In this document: piece by piece, positions 35,253 through 46,738 of the stretch | How the letters are laid out: every line of letters begins with the position of its first letter | How positions within the stretch are numbered: the first letter of the stretch is position 1 | Source: Amorphophallus konjac | Taxonomy: Eukaryota; Streptophyta; Magnoliopsida; Alismatales; Araceae | Length of the DNA: 64,000 bases | NCBI GenBank assembly: GCA_022559845.1 | Contig: CM040120.1 | Coordinates: 166,948,334 to 167,012,333 of the forward strand | Direction: 5' to 3' | Position numbers and translations under genes: made by a program | Notes under the pieces: generated by a model | Database searches by the model: none | Seen by the model: the letters and a program-made list of their open reading frames with translations, nothing else | What the model was told of the DNA's origin: nothing

Positions 35253-35521
35253 CCTCACCCAACCGGGTGAGGCTTCACTACACGCTACTTTCGTAGCAAC
35301 ACGGGGACGAACCCCAACCACGCACACACGCTGCTTCCGCAGCAATATCCACACACTGGGAAAATCCCCAATACGCTGCCACTGCAGCACACACCCACAC
35401 ACAGAATCGGGGAACACACCCCGGACACTAAAACCACACGGAGACGCAGCTCCGTCTACACTCACAAACTTGGGGAGAACTTTCCCCACAATAAATCCAC
35501 ACACACGGAGGCGCCGCTCCG
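35253..35521 (-). repeat. String of ten short hairpins in the Copia-2 LTR
   Basis: Arms in order on the plus strand: CCTCACCC/GGGTGAGG (35253), GCTAC/GTAGC (35284), GGGG/CCCC (35303), GCTGC/GCAGC (35330), TGGG/CCCA (35357), GCTGC/GCAGC (35375), CGGGG/CCCCG (35408), ACGGAG/CTCCGT (35438), TGGGGA/TCCCCA (35471), CGGAG/CTCCG (35506). Loops are 4-6 bases and spacing about 27 bp. The same string is in the other LTR from about 42134. Confidence 0.85.
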
Positions 35522-36113
35522 CCTTCACACAAACAATATTCCAAGTTTGACAAATTGAAAAGATATACAATGACCGCCCAAGATATTAATCTATCCTCAA
35601 CAAAAAGGATGGAAACCCTTGTAAACCGGAAGTGGATGACTCAAAAGGATGGAAACAAGATGCAACAATAAATCTCCATGAGTAGAGGGAGGTTGTAGAA
35701 GATCTTCTCTTATCCCCAAGTCGGAGGGTAGCCGGATGTCGACGATGAGAATGTCCACGCGTTCGTCTTTTCGTTCCGCTCCTTTCTTCCTTCTATCACG
35801 ATTTTAAACTCCTCCTGGATGTAGATGATATCCACATTTTTCTTCAGCTCCACTCCTTTCCCTCTTCTTCTTTTCCCACAAGATAGAACAATTAGAGCTC
35901 CACACCCTCTTTCTTCCAAATTCACATGTCATATATATCATAAGGATAAGTTGTGCAAAAGACCACAATACCCTTGTAAAACCCTAGCAAAACCACCCTA
36001 ATATGTTTATTAATGACCCAAGGGTATAAGGGTAAAATTTCATCTCATTTGGATGTGTTTTCATAGGGTTTCGGTGACTTACGGAATTCACGCGCGGACC
36101 TGCGAATGAGGGG

Positions 36114-36289
36114 GGGTCGACCCATCTAGTGAGGGGGGTCGACCCACCTGCCAGACAGAATGCTGTCTGGCAGGTTTTTACAGGGGGGGTCGACCCACTT
36201 TGTGAGGGGGGTCGACCCACTTTCAGACAGGGTGATTTTTAGCCCGTTTCCAGCCCAGGGGACGACCCATTGAGTGGGGGGGTCGACCC
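36114..36289 (-). promoter_or_regulatory. GGGTCGACCC palindrome cluster upstream of the Copia-2 TATA
   Basis: Perfect GGGTCGACCC lies at 36114, 36136, 36187, 36208 and 36280, and a variant GGGGACGACCC near 36258. Between the second and third is a perfect hairpin with arms CCTGCCAGACAG/CTGTCTGGCAGG and loop AATG. The cluster sits about 180-350 bp upstream of the TATA box. It resembles a set of sites for a dimeric DNA-binding protein; no binder is known to me. Confidence 0.75.
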
Positions 36290-37799
36290 ATTGACCTTGA
36301 AACCTCATGAAATGATATTTTAAAGCATTCCCAATGATCTAAACATGCAATCCATTGAACCCAATCATGTATTAAAATATTTGGAACATGCATTCACATT
36401 TAGAACTAGTTTTGAGTCCAAGACCCAAAAGACATGTAATATGATTATGAAAGCATTAGCAAGAGTAACATAAATGTTTTGCACATGTTTTCAACTCATG
36501 AGCCTCCTCAAGAACATGCATAAAGCACTTTGAAAAAAACACAAAAAAAACTCAAGCAGCAAAGTGCATTCAATTTGCCATGTAAAACCTATACATGAAC
36601 CCATATCAACCCAAATACATGAAAGATGGATTAAGCCCAATTCAACATGTTAAGAGTAGACTCCGAGGGTGGGGGGGTGAATCCTTACCATGGATCCACT
36701 TGTTCAAAGCAGCATGAACCTCCACTTGGAGTTAGTAATGTTCTCAAGATAATCTTGAACCAATACAATTTGTATGAAGAAGGTAACTTCAAGGCATTTC
36801 TTCACACAAGACTGCCTTCTTTTGTCTGCAAGTTAGTATACTGAAAATGTAGTTACATGTGCACTTGATTACACATATTTTCAGTCCACTTTCTCAGAAG
36901 ATTATAGATCAATATGAATCTAGCAATACCAACCCATCAGACCACAAGCTTTCATTCCATAACAAGTTCAACATGAAAGGCTCAATTTTACTTCAAATGT
37001 CATTCATGCCTCATATTAAATTCAATTACAATCTAAGGCATGTTGAGCAATTTGAGTTCAACTAAATCACACATGGACCTCAAAAAACCCATGAAAGAAA
37101 TGCATGAACTCACTTTGAAAATCCATAATTTTCAACTTGAGATTTGAAGAAAATCACTATAGATCCAATTAAGCTCTTACATTGGATCCATCACACTGTG
37201 TGCAGAATGAACCTGCACAATCTGAAAATTCAGAAGCATGTCAATATTAAACTAGTGTGTTTGAAGTGCATAATCACTATCCCAATTTCTGTATAAGCTT
37301 CACATATCAACTTTGATTGAAATAGTCCAATTCTGAATAAGGAGCAACAGAACCATTTATGACTGAATCAAGGTTAAGTGAATGTGCATCTGAATTTCAG
37401 TTCAAGGACAATTGATAAAGTCCATTCATGTGACAAACACACATTTCTAAGTTCAGTCAAAGATTTCACACTTTAGTCCAGAATAAGGCATTCAAGATCA
37501 GTGTAATGAACTGATTTCAATTAAATCACATAAGCATTAAGATCTAGTTGAGGGTCATTCCTCCTTTGTAAGAACCAAGCAAAGCATACATGAGTTGCAT
37601 GAAGGTTTGTGCATGAAGGATCATTGTGTTTGAACCACTTGCAGAACAAGATATTATAGTGTTAGCTTGTTTTATCATCAGGATGCCATAAAACAAAAAC
37701 AATCAAGATTTCCACTTTGAAGTAAACACAAAACACACGATAAATTGGAATCATCAAAACCATTGTCAAAGACAACAAGGGGACGCACAGAACCCAACA

Positions 37800-37813
37800 A
37801 TCTCCCCCTTTTT
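37800..37813 (-). other. Polypurine tract of Copia-2
   Basis: The minus strand reads AAAAAGGGGGAGAT next to the 3' LTR, identical to that of Copia-1. Confidence 0.9.
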
Positions 37814-39960
37814 GATGATGACAATATATTGTGACAATTCAAAGTTCTCTCCCCCTTTGTCATTAGCAAAAAAAATGGGGGACTCAGGGAATAGATATGA
37901 AGATTCAAAAAGTAGAGCACGAACCCAGCAATACACCTACCATGAGAGGAAGGTGTGTAAACTAAGAGGCAATCAAAAGTTTGGAATTTGATGTACAATC
38001 AGGAGATTTGTGAAATAATTGCAAAGGCTCAATTTTTGTAAATTTTTTTGTTATATGTATAACTGAATATGCACAAGTGGTATAAGGAAACTATATGCAA
38101 AATCTGAAAACTGAGTTATGCACAGAGTGTGTTGTGCTAGAAAAACACATTATTCTTCCCCATTTGTCAAGAGCAAAAACCAACCGACAATGGGTTATTG
38201 AACCTGTTATATACACGTATAGCCTAAAGATGCATGTTAATGAAATGAAGCATGTTATGAACAGACAGATCAAGCATTCAGGCACTCAAGCATGCATAGT
38301 TAAGTATAGACTCATGCAAGTCCCTTCGGGACGGGTGTAAGGATAATGCATTTGATCGTTGAACATGATGTGCATGTACAATACTAAGAAGGTCGTGCTT
38401 ACATAAATAAGTACTTAATAAACCATGATAAGCGACAGATTCATAAGAAACATTCAAACAATCAAACCCAAGGTGCAAATGTGATGATTGAGCAATGAAT
38501 TTCAAGGTAATATGGAAAATCAGATTTTCTAAAGAACACTACGAAGTACTTATCATCCATACACTTTCAACACAATGCTCGACTATTGGTAGCTACGTAT
38601 GACCCCAAATTTTTTCTTTAAAGTACTATAAATGACGTGACTAACCTTTTGACGCGAGTCATGCCCTTTGTTTCAGGGGCAATTCCCGGTTACTCAGTTT
38701 CGTCACATTTTATGATGTGGATGAGACACTTTTCGACGCGAGTTGTATCCTTTGTCTCAGGGACACTTCCCGGCTACTCGGTGGCAAATCACACTTATTT
38801 GCATATGGAATAGTTTCTCCTTTCGGCGCGAGTTTCCTCCTTTGTTTCAGGGGGGATTCCCGGCTACTCGGATCCACGTTCCACTTATACGACTTTTTGG
38901 TGGGGTAAACAGCTTTTTCCTCACGAGATATGTGATTTCCATGTATAGAATCAATAGTCCTCTAAAGTGTAGAGTAGAAAATAGTAATCCTTATTAAATT
39001 GAATCATTATCTCAAAAAGGTGCATTTGTGTGTGGGTGGTTGTTTTGAATGTAAGATATGAATTAGTTTCATCATAGTAATGTCTCCCCCTAAATGTATG
39101 CACGGTTATAAAAATTCTCCCCCTTAATATGTGCCATGTAACAAACATGTCTAAATCAATGCAATTTCATTTAGCAATGGATGAGTCATAGAAGAAGTCA
39201 AAAAGATGGGTATAAAGTATATACATGCATTCAACCAGGGATCTTTCAATGTTTTCAAGCAAATGATTATTGGTACTTGGCGGAGTACATTGGTCCGAAG
39301 ACCACCATCACGCATGAGAAAAGCTTCCAGTTGGACATAATCTAACCTTCCACTATCGCCATTGATATACCAAATAATCATGACATTCAAGCACACGAGT
39401 ATGCAATGACATGCAAATGTATGCTTGTAACCTAAAAGGATGATTGAAAAATTATTCCTATTCAACAGTATGCAAAGATGTGTATGATATGTGCAATGAG
39501 TATCATGAAGCTAAGTATGTATTCTATGTATGCACATGTGAGTTGTTATTTGTAAATAGTAAGTAAGAGTATGAAGGACTCTATGCACAGTGCAAAGCAT
39601 ACAAAGCCAAATTTATTTTGAAAGCAAAAGAGAAGGTGTGTACTAAGAGCCATATATGTCCAAGGTTAAGCATTCAAGAGTTATGATTATTTACAAGATG
39701 TTCAACCAAAAATCATTCAAGTCAACTACTCATCAAAATTGAAGGATCTCAACATTTTAGAACTTGACAAGAGTCAGTGAAACAGAAATGTAACTTCATA
39801 ATTGCAACATTTTTCTTCAAATGAAATTTTTACCTTTTCAGATTTGTCAAGGAAAACCTAGGTGAAACAAACTTCAAATCAAGCCATTTTATTTCTCACC
39901 TTGAGGGTCCTTTATTTGTTGATGTTTCTTGACCTCAAGGCGCCCCTGCAAGATAAGTTC
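37814..39960 (-). other. Copia-2 3' noncoding region
   Basis: This 2.1-kb stretch has no coding. Extra GGGGGAG-type tracts on the minus strand lie near 37848, 39083 and 39115. Three repeats of about 85-95 bp begin near 38650, 38735 and 38825, built around GACGCGAGT or GGCGCGAGT, then TTTGT(T/C)TCAGGG, then TTCCCGGCTACTCGG. A block at 39271-39390 matches 34261-34375 in Copia-1. In a fully autonomous element this position would follow pol; here it follows gag directly. Confidence 0.7.
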
Positions 39961-41691
39961 TCATTTTGGCAATTTGGGTACCCAAGTCATCTTGGGTCCC
40001 GAGGGGTTAGTTCTTACACGAACAGATGAACTCCTATTTTTCCTAGCAAACCATTCATCATCGGCCCTCATCATGGTATAATCGTCCATAGAATGTCCAT
40101 TCAGGTCACAATAAAAATAATGAGATGATTTTCTTTTCATGGACATCTTTTCATCATTTTCCATTAAAGAACAATTGTTCATCTTGCGTCCAAGGCCACC
40201 ACAGTAATGACAAGAAATATTATTCATGAAGGACCACTCATCATCATTTCTCTTTGTTAAACAATTTTCAAAAACATGTCCATGCAATCCACAGTAATAG
40301 CAATGAGCATTGAAGGTTTTCTTCATTGGTTTATCAAGATTGTTAGGCTTATCAACAATTTTCAATTGTGACTTCAATGCTTCATTATCACCAACTTCCA
40401 TCAAGAAACAATGATACATGTCATGTCCATATTGTCCACAATAATAGCATGAAACATTCCTCCTTCTACTTGGTGCATGATTATGTTTAACAACAGGGGA
40501 TTTTGCATGCATCGAAGAGCAATCAATAACATTTTTCTGTGTTTCATTTTCCTTATCACACAATAACATGGATTCATTCAAATTTTTGATCTCATCTTCC
40601 AATGATGAGATATGCAAGTTAGATTCAGCAATTTCTTTCTCACACAATGCATGCTTCTCATTCAACAAGGAATTAACAGTTTTATAGCTTGTAATTTCTT
40701 CTTCTAAAACTTGAGAGTTTTCAAGATTATCCACAGCTACATATTTTCCTTTTTCAAATATGTGGATTTTATGAACCAGAAGACAGTTTTGATTTTTCAA
40801 TTTCTGAATCTCTTCAGCAAGTTTTTTATTTTGAAGTTTTTCAAATGAATTTTCACTCATGGAGATATGTTCAAGTTCATTCTTTTGAAAATTCGCATTG
40901 TCACCAACCATTCTACCAATGGTTTCAATGTTTTCGAATTTGTCATTCAAATTTTTGAAGTTTTCTATTTCCTTTCTCAGTTCTTTCAACTTTTCAGACT
41001 CATCAGTGATCACACATTTTCCCTTTTGATAGACAGAGAGCTCATCACTCAATGCCTTAATTTTTTCATTCAACTTTTCATTTTCCTCTCTCAAACAACA
41101 AATTTTATCTCTATGCATTTCAACATCAGCGAAGAGAGATTCATTCACATTTTTGAGTTCTAAGCATTTCTCACATAAAGCATTTTCATGAAAAGGATTT
41201 TCAAGTTTCTTCTTAAGCTTTTTATTTTCAGATTTTACTTTCTTATATTTTTCCAGTAGTTCATCATAGAGATCTAGTAGTTCTTCAAATGAGATTTCAT
41301 CAAGTTCAGAGTCAGAGCTTACCTCCTTGGACTCTAAGCTTGAATGATCATCCTTGCTATTAGCCATCATGCAAGCATCCTCTAGCCCTTTTTCGTGAAC
41401 TTTGATCAATTGATCCATGATTTCTTTGGCCGAGCTACAATCAAGAGCAAACGGAAATTTATTAGAGTCAATTGCAGCTTTAAGAGCATTCAAAACAAAA
41501 AGATTATTAGAATTCATCTTCCTATGTTCATCGGCCCACCTTAGTTCATTTTTAGGTAAGACATGTGGACCATGAGAGATTAATTTCATGAGTTTCGGAT
41601 CAATCCTAGAAATCCAAACACACAATTTTCCAAGCCATGATGTAAAATCAAAACCATCAAAGACAGGAACTGAATTCAGACTAGCCATCAT
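39961..41691 (-). CDS. gag: Copia-2 Gag, intact
   Basis: A 576-codon frame starts at ATG 41691 (MMASLNSVPVFDGFDF), 56 bp after the PBS; an in-frame upstream extension into the LTR is not expected to be used. Residues 1-110 are the Copia-type capsid N-domain (DFTSWLGKL, SHGPHVLPKNE), related to Copia-1 gag. Residues about 120-390 are a long Lys/Glu-rich coiled coil. CCHC knuckles follow: CYYCGQYGHDMYHC (415-428), CYYCGLHGHVFENC (464-477), a third with His replaced by Arg (CHYCGGLGRKMNNC) and a degenerate fourth. It ends SGPKMTWVPKLPK, the segment that precedes protease in Sireviruses, then a stop. No internal stop or shift: it could assemble particles and bind RNA. Confidence 0.9.
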   Translation of the reverse strand: MMASLNSVPVFDGFDFTSWLGKLCVWISRIDPKLMKLISHGPHVLPKNELRWADEHRKMNSNNLFVLNALKAAIDSNKFPFALDCSSAKEIMDQLIKVHEKGLEDACMMANSKDDHSSLESKEVSSDSELDEISFEELLDLYDELLEKYKKVKSENKKLKKKLENPFHENALCEKCLELKNVNESLFADVEMHRDKICCLREENEKLNEKIKALSDELSVYQKGKCVITDESEKLKELRKEIENFKNLNDKFENIETIGRMVGDNANFQKNELEHISMSENSFEKLQNKKLAEEIQKLKNQNCLLVHKIHIFEKGKYVAVDNLENSQVLEEEITSYKTVNSLLNEKHALCEKEIAESNLHISSLEDEIKNLNESMLLCDKENETQKNVIDCSSMHAKSPVVKHNHAPSRRRNVSCYYCGQYGHDMYHCFLMEVGDNEALKSQLKIVDKPNNLDKPMKKTFNAHCYYCGLHGHVFENCLTKRNDDEWSFMNNISCHYCGGLGRKMNNCSLMENDEKMSMKRKSSHYFYCDLNGHSMDDYTMMRADDEWFARKNRSSSVRVRTNPSGPKMTWVPKLPK

Positions 41692-41746
41692 AAAAAGATC
41701 TTTTCTCCTAGACTGTGAAGTCCGCTGAATAAAAATCAGAGACTGT

Positions 41747-41758
41747 GCTCTGATACCA
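41747..41758 (-). other. Primer-binding site of Copia-2 (initiator tRNA-Met)
   Basis: On the minus strand TGGTATCAGAGC lies two bases from the LTR at 41761. Confidence 0.9.
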
Positions 41759-41760
41759 AT

Positions 41761-44679
41761 TGTTGGCCCAGACTGGATGGCGGACAAGAAGGGGGGTTGA
41801 ATTGTCCCCTTGACCTAGATGGCGGATTTTAAAAATTCTCTAAACTGATCACGATGGAATTAAAATAAACTGTCTTGATTAACTAAACAAACATGAGATT
41901 TAAAAGATTCTCTCGATCTTTCCGATCTCACTCGTAATAACTATGCAACCCTTAGATAAAAATATGCCAAACACGGATAACAGAAGTAGCAGTGTGCAGT
42001 GGTGTAGTGAGTAAAAATCTATTAAATTAACCTGTGAAGGGAGATAGAAGAAAGGGATAAACACACAGGCATTCACAAAGGACACGGAGATTTTTAGGTG
42101 GTTCGGGACCACGACGGGCTCCCTACGTCCACCCCTCACCCAACCGGGTGAGGCTTCACTACACGCTACTTTCGTAGCAACACAGGGACGAACCCCAACC
42201 ACGCACACACGCTGCTTCCGCAGCAATATCCACACACTGGGAAAATCCCCAATACGCTGCCACTGCAGCACACACCCACACACAGAATCGGGGAACACAC
42301 CCCGGACACTAAAACCACACGAAGACGCAGCTCCGTCTACACTCACAAACTTGGGGAGAACTTTCCCCACAATAAATCCACACACACGGAGGCGCCGCTC
42401 CGCCTTCACACAAACAATATTCCAAGTTTGACAAATTGAAAAGATATACAATGACCGCCCAAGATATTAATCTATCCTCAACAAAAAGGATGGAAACCCT
42501 TCTAAACCGGAAGTGGATGACTCAAAAGGATGGAAACAAGATGCAACAATAAATCTCTATGAGTAGAGGGAGGTTGTAGAAGATCTTCTCTTATCCCCAA
42601 GTCGGAGGGTAGCCGGATGTCGACGATGAGAACGTCCACGCGTTCATCTTTTCGTTCCGCTCCTTTCTTCCTTCTATCACGATTGCAAACTCCTCCTGGA
42701 TGTAGATGATATCCACATTTTTCTTCAGCTCCACTCCTTTCCCTCTTCTTCTTTTCCTACAAGATAGGACAATTAGAGATCTATAGCCTCTTTCTTCCAA
42801 ATTCGCATGTCATATATATCATAAGATAAGTTGTGCAAAAGACCACAATACCCTTGTAAAACCATAGCAAAACCACCCTAATATGTTTATTAATGACCCA
42901 AGGGTATAAGGGTAAAATTTCATCTCATTTGGATGTGTTTTCATAGGGTTTCGGTGACTTACGGAATTCACATGCGGACCTGCGAATGAGGGGGGGTCGA
43001 CCCATCTGGTGAGGGGGGTCGACCCACCTGCGAGACAGAATGCTATCTGGCAGGTTTTTACAGGGGGGGTCGACCCACTTTGTGAGGGGGGTCGACCCAC
43101 TTTCAGACAGGGTGATTTTTAGCCCGTTTCCAGCCCAGGGGACGACCCATTGAGTGGGGGGGTCGACCCATTGACCTTGAAACCTCATGAAATGATATTT
43201 TAAATCATTCCCAATGATCTAAACATGCAATCCATTGAACCCAATCATGAATTAAAATATTTGGATCATGCATTCACATTTAGAACTAGTTTTGAGTCCA
43301 AGACCCAAAAGCCATGTAATATGATTATGAGAGCATTAGCAAGAGTAACATAAATGTTTTGCACATGTTTTCAACTCATGAGCCTCCTCAAGAACATGCA
43401 TAAAGCACTTTGAAAAAAACACAAAAAAAACTCAAGCAGCAAAGTGCATTCAATTTGCCATGTAAAACCTATACATGAACCCATATCAACCCAAATACAT
43501 GAAAGATGGATTAAGCCCAATTCAATATGTTAAGAGTAGACTCCGGGGGTGGGGGGGTGAATCCTTACCATGGATCCACTTGTTCAAAGCAGCATGAACC
43601 TGCACTTGGAGTTAGTAATGTTCTCAAGATAATCTTGAACCAATACAATCTGTATGAAGAAGGTAACTTCAAGGCATTTCTTCACACAAGACTGCCTTCT
43701 TTTGTCTGCAAGTTAGTATACTGAAAATGTAGTTACATGTGCACTTGATTACACATATTTTCAGTCCACTTTCTTCAGAAGATTATAGATCAATATGAAT
43801 CTAGCAATACCAACCCATCAGACCACAAGCTTTCATTCCATAACAAGTTCAGCATGAAAGCCTCAATTTTAGTTCAAATGTCATTCATGCCTCATATTAA
43901 ATTCAATTACAATCTAAGGCATGTTGTGCAATTTGAGTTCAACTAAATCACACATGGACCTCAAAAAACCCATGAAAGAAATGCATGAACTCACTTGAAA
44001 ATCCATAATTTTCAACTTGAGATTTGAAGAAAATCACTATAGATCCAATTAAGCTCTTACATTGGATCCATCACACTGTGTGCAGAATGAACCTGCACAA
44101 TTTGAAAATTCAGAAGCATGTCAATATTAAACCAATGTGTTTGAAGTGCATAATCACTATCCCAATTTCTGCATAAGCTTCACATATCAACTTTGATTGA
44201 AATAGTCCAATTCTGAATAAGGAGCAATAGAACCATTTATGACTGAATCAAGGTTAAGTGAATGTGCATCTGAATTTCAGTTCAAGGATAATTGATAAAG
44301 TCCATTCATGTGACAAACACACATTTCTAAGTTCAGTCAAAGATTTCACACTTCAGTCCAGAATAAGGCATTCAAGATCAGTGTAATGAACTGATCTCAA
44401 TTAAATCACATAAGCATTAAGATCTAGTTGAGGGTCATTCCTCCTTTGTAAGAACCAAGCAAAGCATACATGAGTTGTATGAAGGTTTGTGCATGAAGGA
44501 TCATTGTGTTTGAACCACCTGCAGAATAAGATATTATAGTGTTAGCTTGTTTTATCATCAGGATGCCATAAAACATAAACAATCAAGATTTCCACTTTGA
44601 AGTAAACACAAAACACACGATAAATTGGAATCATCAAAACCATTGTCAAAGACAACAAGGGGACGCACAGAACCCAACA
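41761..44679 (-). mobile_element. Copia-2 5' LTR
   Basis: Partner of 34880-37799, differing at about one or two bases per hundred. The promoter for the gag transcript would be the minus-strand ATATATAT near 42820. The palindrome cluster upstream (about 42990-43165) is retained, but the 12-bp stem is broken here by one change in each arm (CCTGCGAGACAG and CTATCTGGCAGG). The ten-hairpin string (from about 42134) is intact. Confidence 0.9.
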
Positions 44680-46313
44680 GGCTGCATAACTGCTTGCAGC
44701 CATGTATTCGACATCAACAGTTGACAATGCTACTATATTTTGTTTCCTAGAGGCCCATGAAACCATGCAACCTCCAAGAAATTGACAATACCTGCTCGTG
44801 CTCTTACGATCCACTAAACATCCAGCATAATCAGAATCAGTGTAAGCTACCAATTCAAAATTGCAACTACTCAAAAATCGAAGACCAAGATCCGTAGTAC
44901 CTATCAAATATCTGGAAATCCTTTTGACTACTAACATGTGTGATTCTCTTGGATCAAATTGAAATCTAGCACACATGCAAACACTAAACATGATATCCGG
45001 CCTACTAGCAGTCAAATATAGTAAAGAACCAATCATTCCTCTAAACAGTTTCTGATCGATAGACTTATCTTTTTCATTCTTCTTCAATTTGACAGTTGTT
45101 GACATTGATGTCTTTTGTGAATTTGTATTGTCGAATTTGAATTTCTTGAGAACCTCCATTGTGTATTTCATCTGATTGATAATGATTCCATCTTTTAACT
45201 ACTTCACCTGCAAACCCAAGAAAAATATTAACTCCTCCATCAAACTCATCTCAAACTCTCCCTGCATCAATTTAACAAATTCATCATTTAAAGAATCAGT
45301 CGTGGCTCCAAAGATAATATCATCAACATATACCTGTACAAGAAGCATATGTTGATTGCAACTTTTAATGAAAAATATTTGGTCGATGTTACCTCTTTTG
45401 AAGCGATTTTCATAAAGGAATGTACTTAGCCTTTCGTACCACGCACGGGGGGCTTGTTTCAGACTATACAAAGCTTTGTCAATTTTGTACACATGGTCTG
45501 GGTGCTTCTAATCTTCAAATCCCGGCGGCTGCTCAACATAGACGTCTTCCTTTACTACACCATTGAAAAATGCACTTCTAACGTCTATTTGAAAAGGTTT
45601 TATATTTCTAGAACATGCAAAGGTAAGTGATATTCTAATTGCTTCAAGCCTAGTCACTGGTGCAAATGATTAATCAAAATCAATTTCTAACTCTTGGCTA
45701 TAGCCTTTGGCTACTAGCCGGGCTTTATTCCTAATCACCACCCCTTTATCACTAAGTTTGTTCCAAAAAACCCACTTAGTACCAATCACCTAGTGATTCT
45801 TAGGTCTAGGCACAAGAAACCACACCTCATTCCTTTGAAATTAGTGCAATTCCTCCTACATAGCCAAGATTCATAAATTATCATTTAATGCCTCATCTAT
45901 AGATTTGGGTTCAATATTGGAATGTAAAGCTAAATCATCAAAATGTTCAACTTCCCTGATTGAAGCCCTTGTCTTTACTCGTTCATCCACATTCCCAATG
46001 ACATTTTCAAGTGGATGATCTTTAAGTACATTCTATTGTCTGGGGAGGTCTTGAATTTACGTTTCATGCTCATTTTCCTCTTGGCCTGGAGCTTCATCAT
46101 TCTTTTGACTCGACTCCACTTGATCCACATCTTATTTTTCCTTGTCAATCTTTTCTTTTCCATCTTCATGCCCTACATCCAGAAAATGATTATCGTTATT
46201 AGACAACCTTGAAGTGTATTCATCAATGATTACATGTGGGCTTTCTTCTACCACAAGAGTGTGCATGTTGTATACACGATATGCTCTAGATGATAATGAA
46301 TATCCATGGAATA
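44680..46313 (-). pseudogene. pol: Copia-1 reverse transcriptase and RNase H (N-terminal part)
   Basis: From the right, the piece begins with the post-integrase segment (GYSLSSRAYRVYN near 46300-46262). A degraded stretch follows, then the RT: GVVKEDVYVEQPPGFED, a TAG, ALYSLKQAPRAWYERLSTF, and the catalytic VYVDDIIFG with both Asp. After another stop come GMIGSLLYLTASRPDI and SDSDYAG-type RNase H (VAYTDSDYAGCLVDRKSTS, VALSTVDVEYMAASSYAA), where Copia-2 interrupts. RT would copy element RNA and RNase H remove it. Several stops make it dead, though most motifs survive. Confidence 0.9.
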
Positions 46314-46726
46314 ACTAAAGAGTGACCAGCTCACCTTCAGGGAGAAACAGATTTTTAAATGCTATAACTTCAGCATTCTATAATTCTGGCCAATTGGTTT
46401 TTTATGCATAACATTTGCATGATTTATTTTAGTTTCATTAACATAATTATGCAAGTATATTTTCTATCTATTAACTCCCTGCATAGGATGGCTGACCATC
46501 ACTGATTGACGCTTGAGTGACATGGAGGTGCGAACAATGGATGGACTGATGCTATTGTACTTTCCTTTTCATTTTCATTTCTATTCCATATCTTAGACCA
46601 CGACTTGGGTGGTCATGGACTACAAATTCTCTTGAGCAATCAGTCTAGGCATGTCTAGACATCGCTCACCCACTATACTTTCTTTTATACCTTTATAAAA
46701 TTTACAAGTTTATCGATAAAAAAAAA
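46314..46726 (+). mobile_element. 413-bp poly-A retro-insert, probably a LINE 3' end
   Basis: Flanked by 12-bp duplications ATCCATGGAATA (46302-46313 and 46727-46738) and ending in TATCGATAAAAAAAAA, the kind of 3' end seen in plant L1 elements. It interrupts the Copia-1 frame at FHG. Removing it and one duplication restores GIFHGYSLSSRAYRVYN. No tRNA-like box A or B was seen at the 5' end, so a truncated LINE is more likely than a SINE. Confidence 0.8.
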
Positions 46727-46738
46727 TCCATGGAATAT

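Larger units (their letters stand above)
34880..37799 (-). mobile_element. Copia-2 3' LTR
   Basis: This LTR begins TGTTGGCCCAG and ends AACCCAACA on the plus strand. The minus-strand TATA-like ATATATAT is at about 35938-35931. Upstream of it, 36114-36289 holds five GGGTCGACCC palindromes, one variant and a 12-bp-stem hairpin (36147-36174). Downstream, R/U5 holds ten hairpins in a row (35253-35521). A 183-codon frame (35570-35019) is open in both LTR copies but is made of the hairpin string and shows no protein-family signal. Confidence 0.9.
34880..44679 (-). mobile_element. Copia-2: gag-only Sirevirus-like element
   Basis: A 9,800-bp minus-strand element with two LTRs of 2,920 and 2,919 bp, PBS, polypurine tract, one intact gag frame and no protease, integrase, RT or RNase H. 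The target duplication is GGCTC (34875-34879) against GGCTG (44680-44684), one base changed. It resembles the class called terminal repeats with gag (TR-GAG). The interior is 3,961 bp; the 2.1 kb after gag is noncoding. LTRs look nearly identical (about 1-2% by eye), making it the youngest large insertion here. Its 3' noncoding region is related to that of Copia-1, so a Sirevirus likely supplies its enzymes. Confidence 0.88.

Noticed and set aside
35019..35570. 183-codon frame open in both Copia-2 LTRs (also 41900-42451)
   Set aside because: Composed of the hairpin string and LTR repeats; conservation is explained by LTR duplication, not by a protein.
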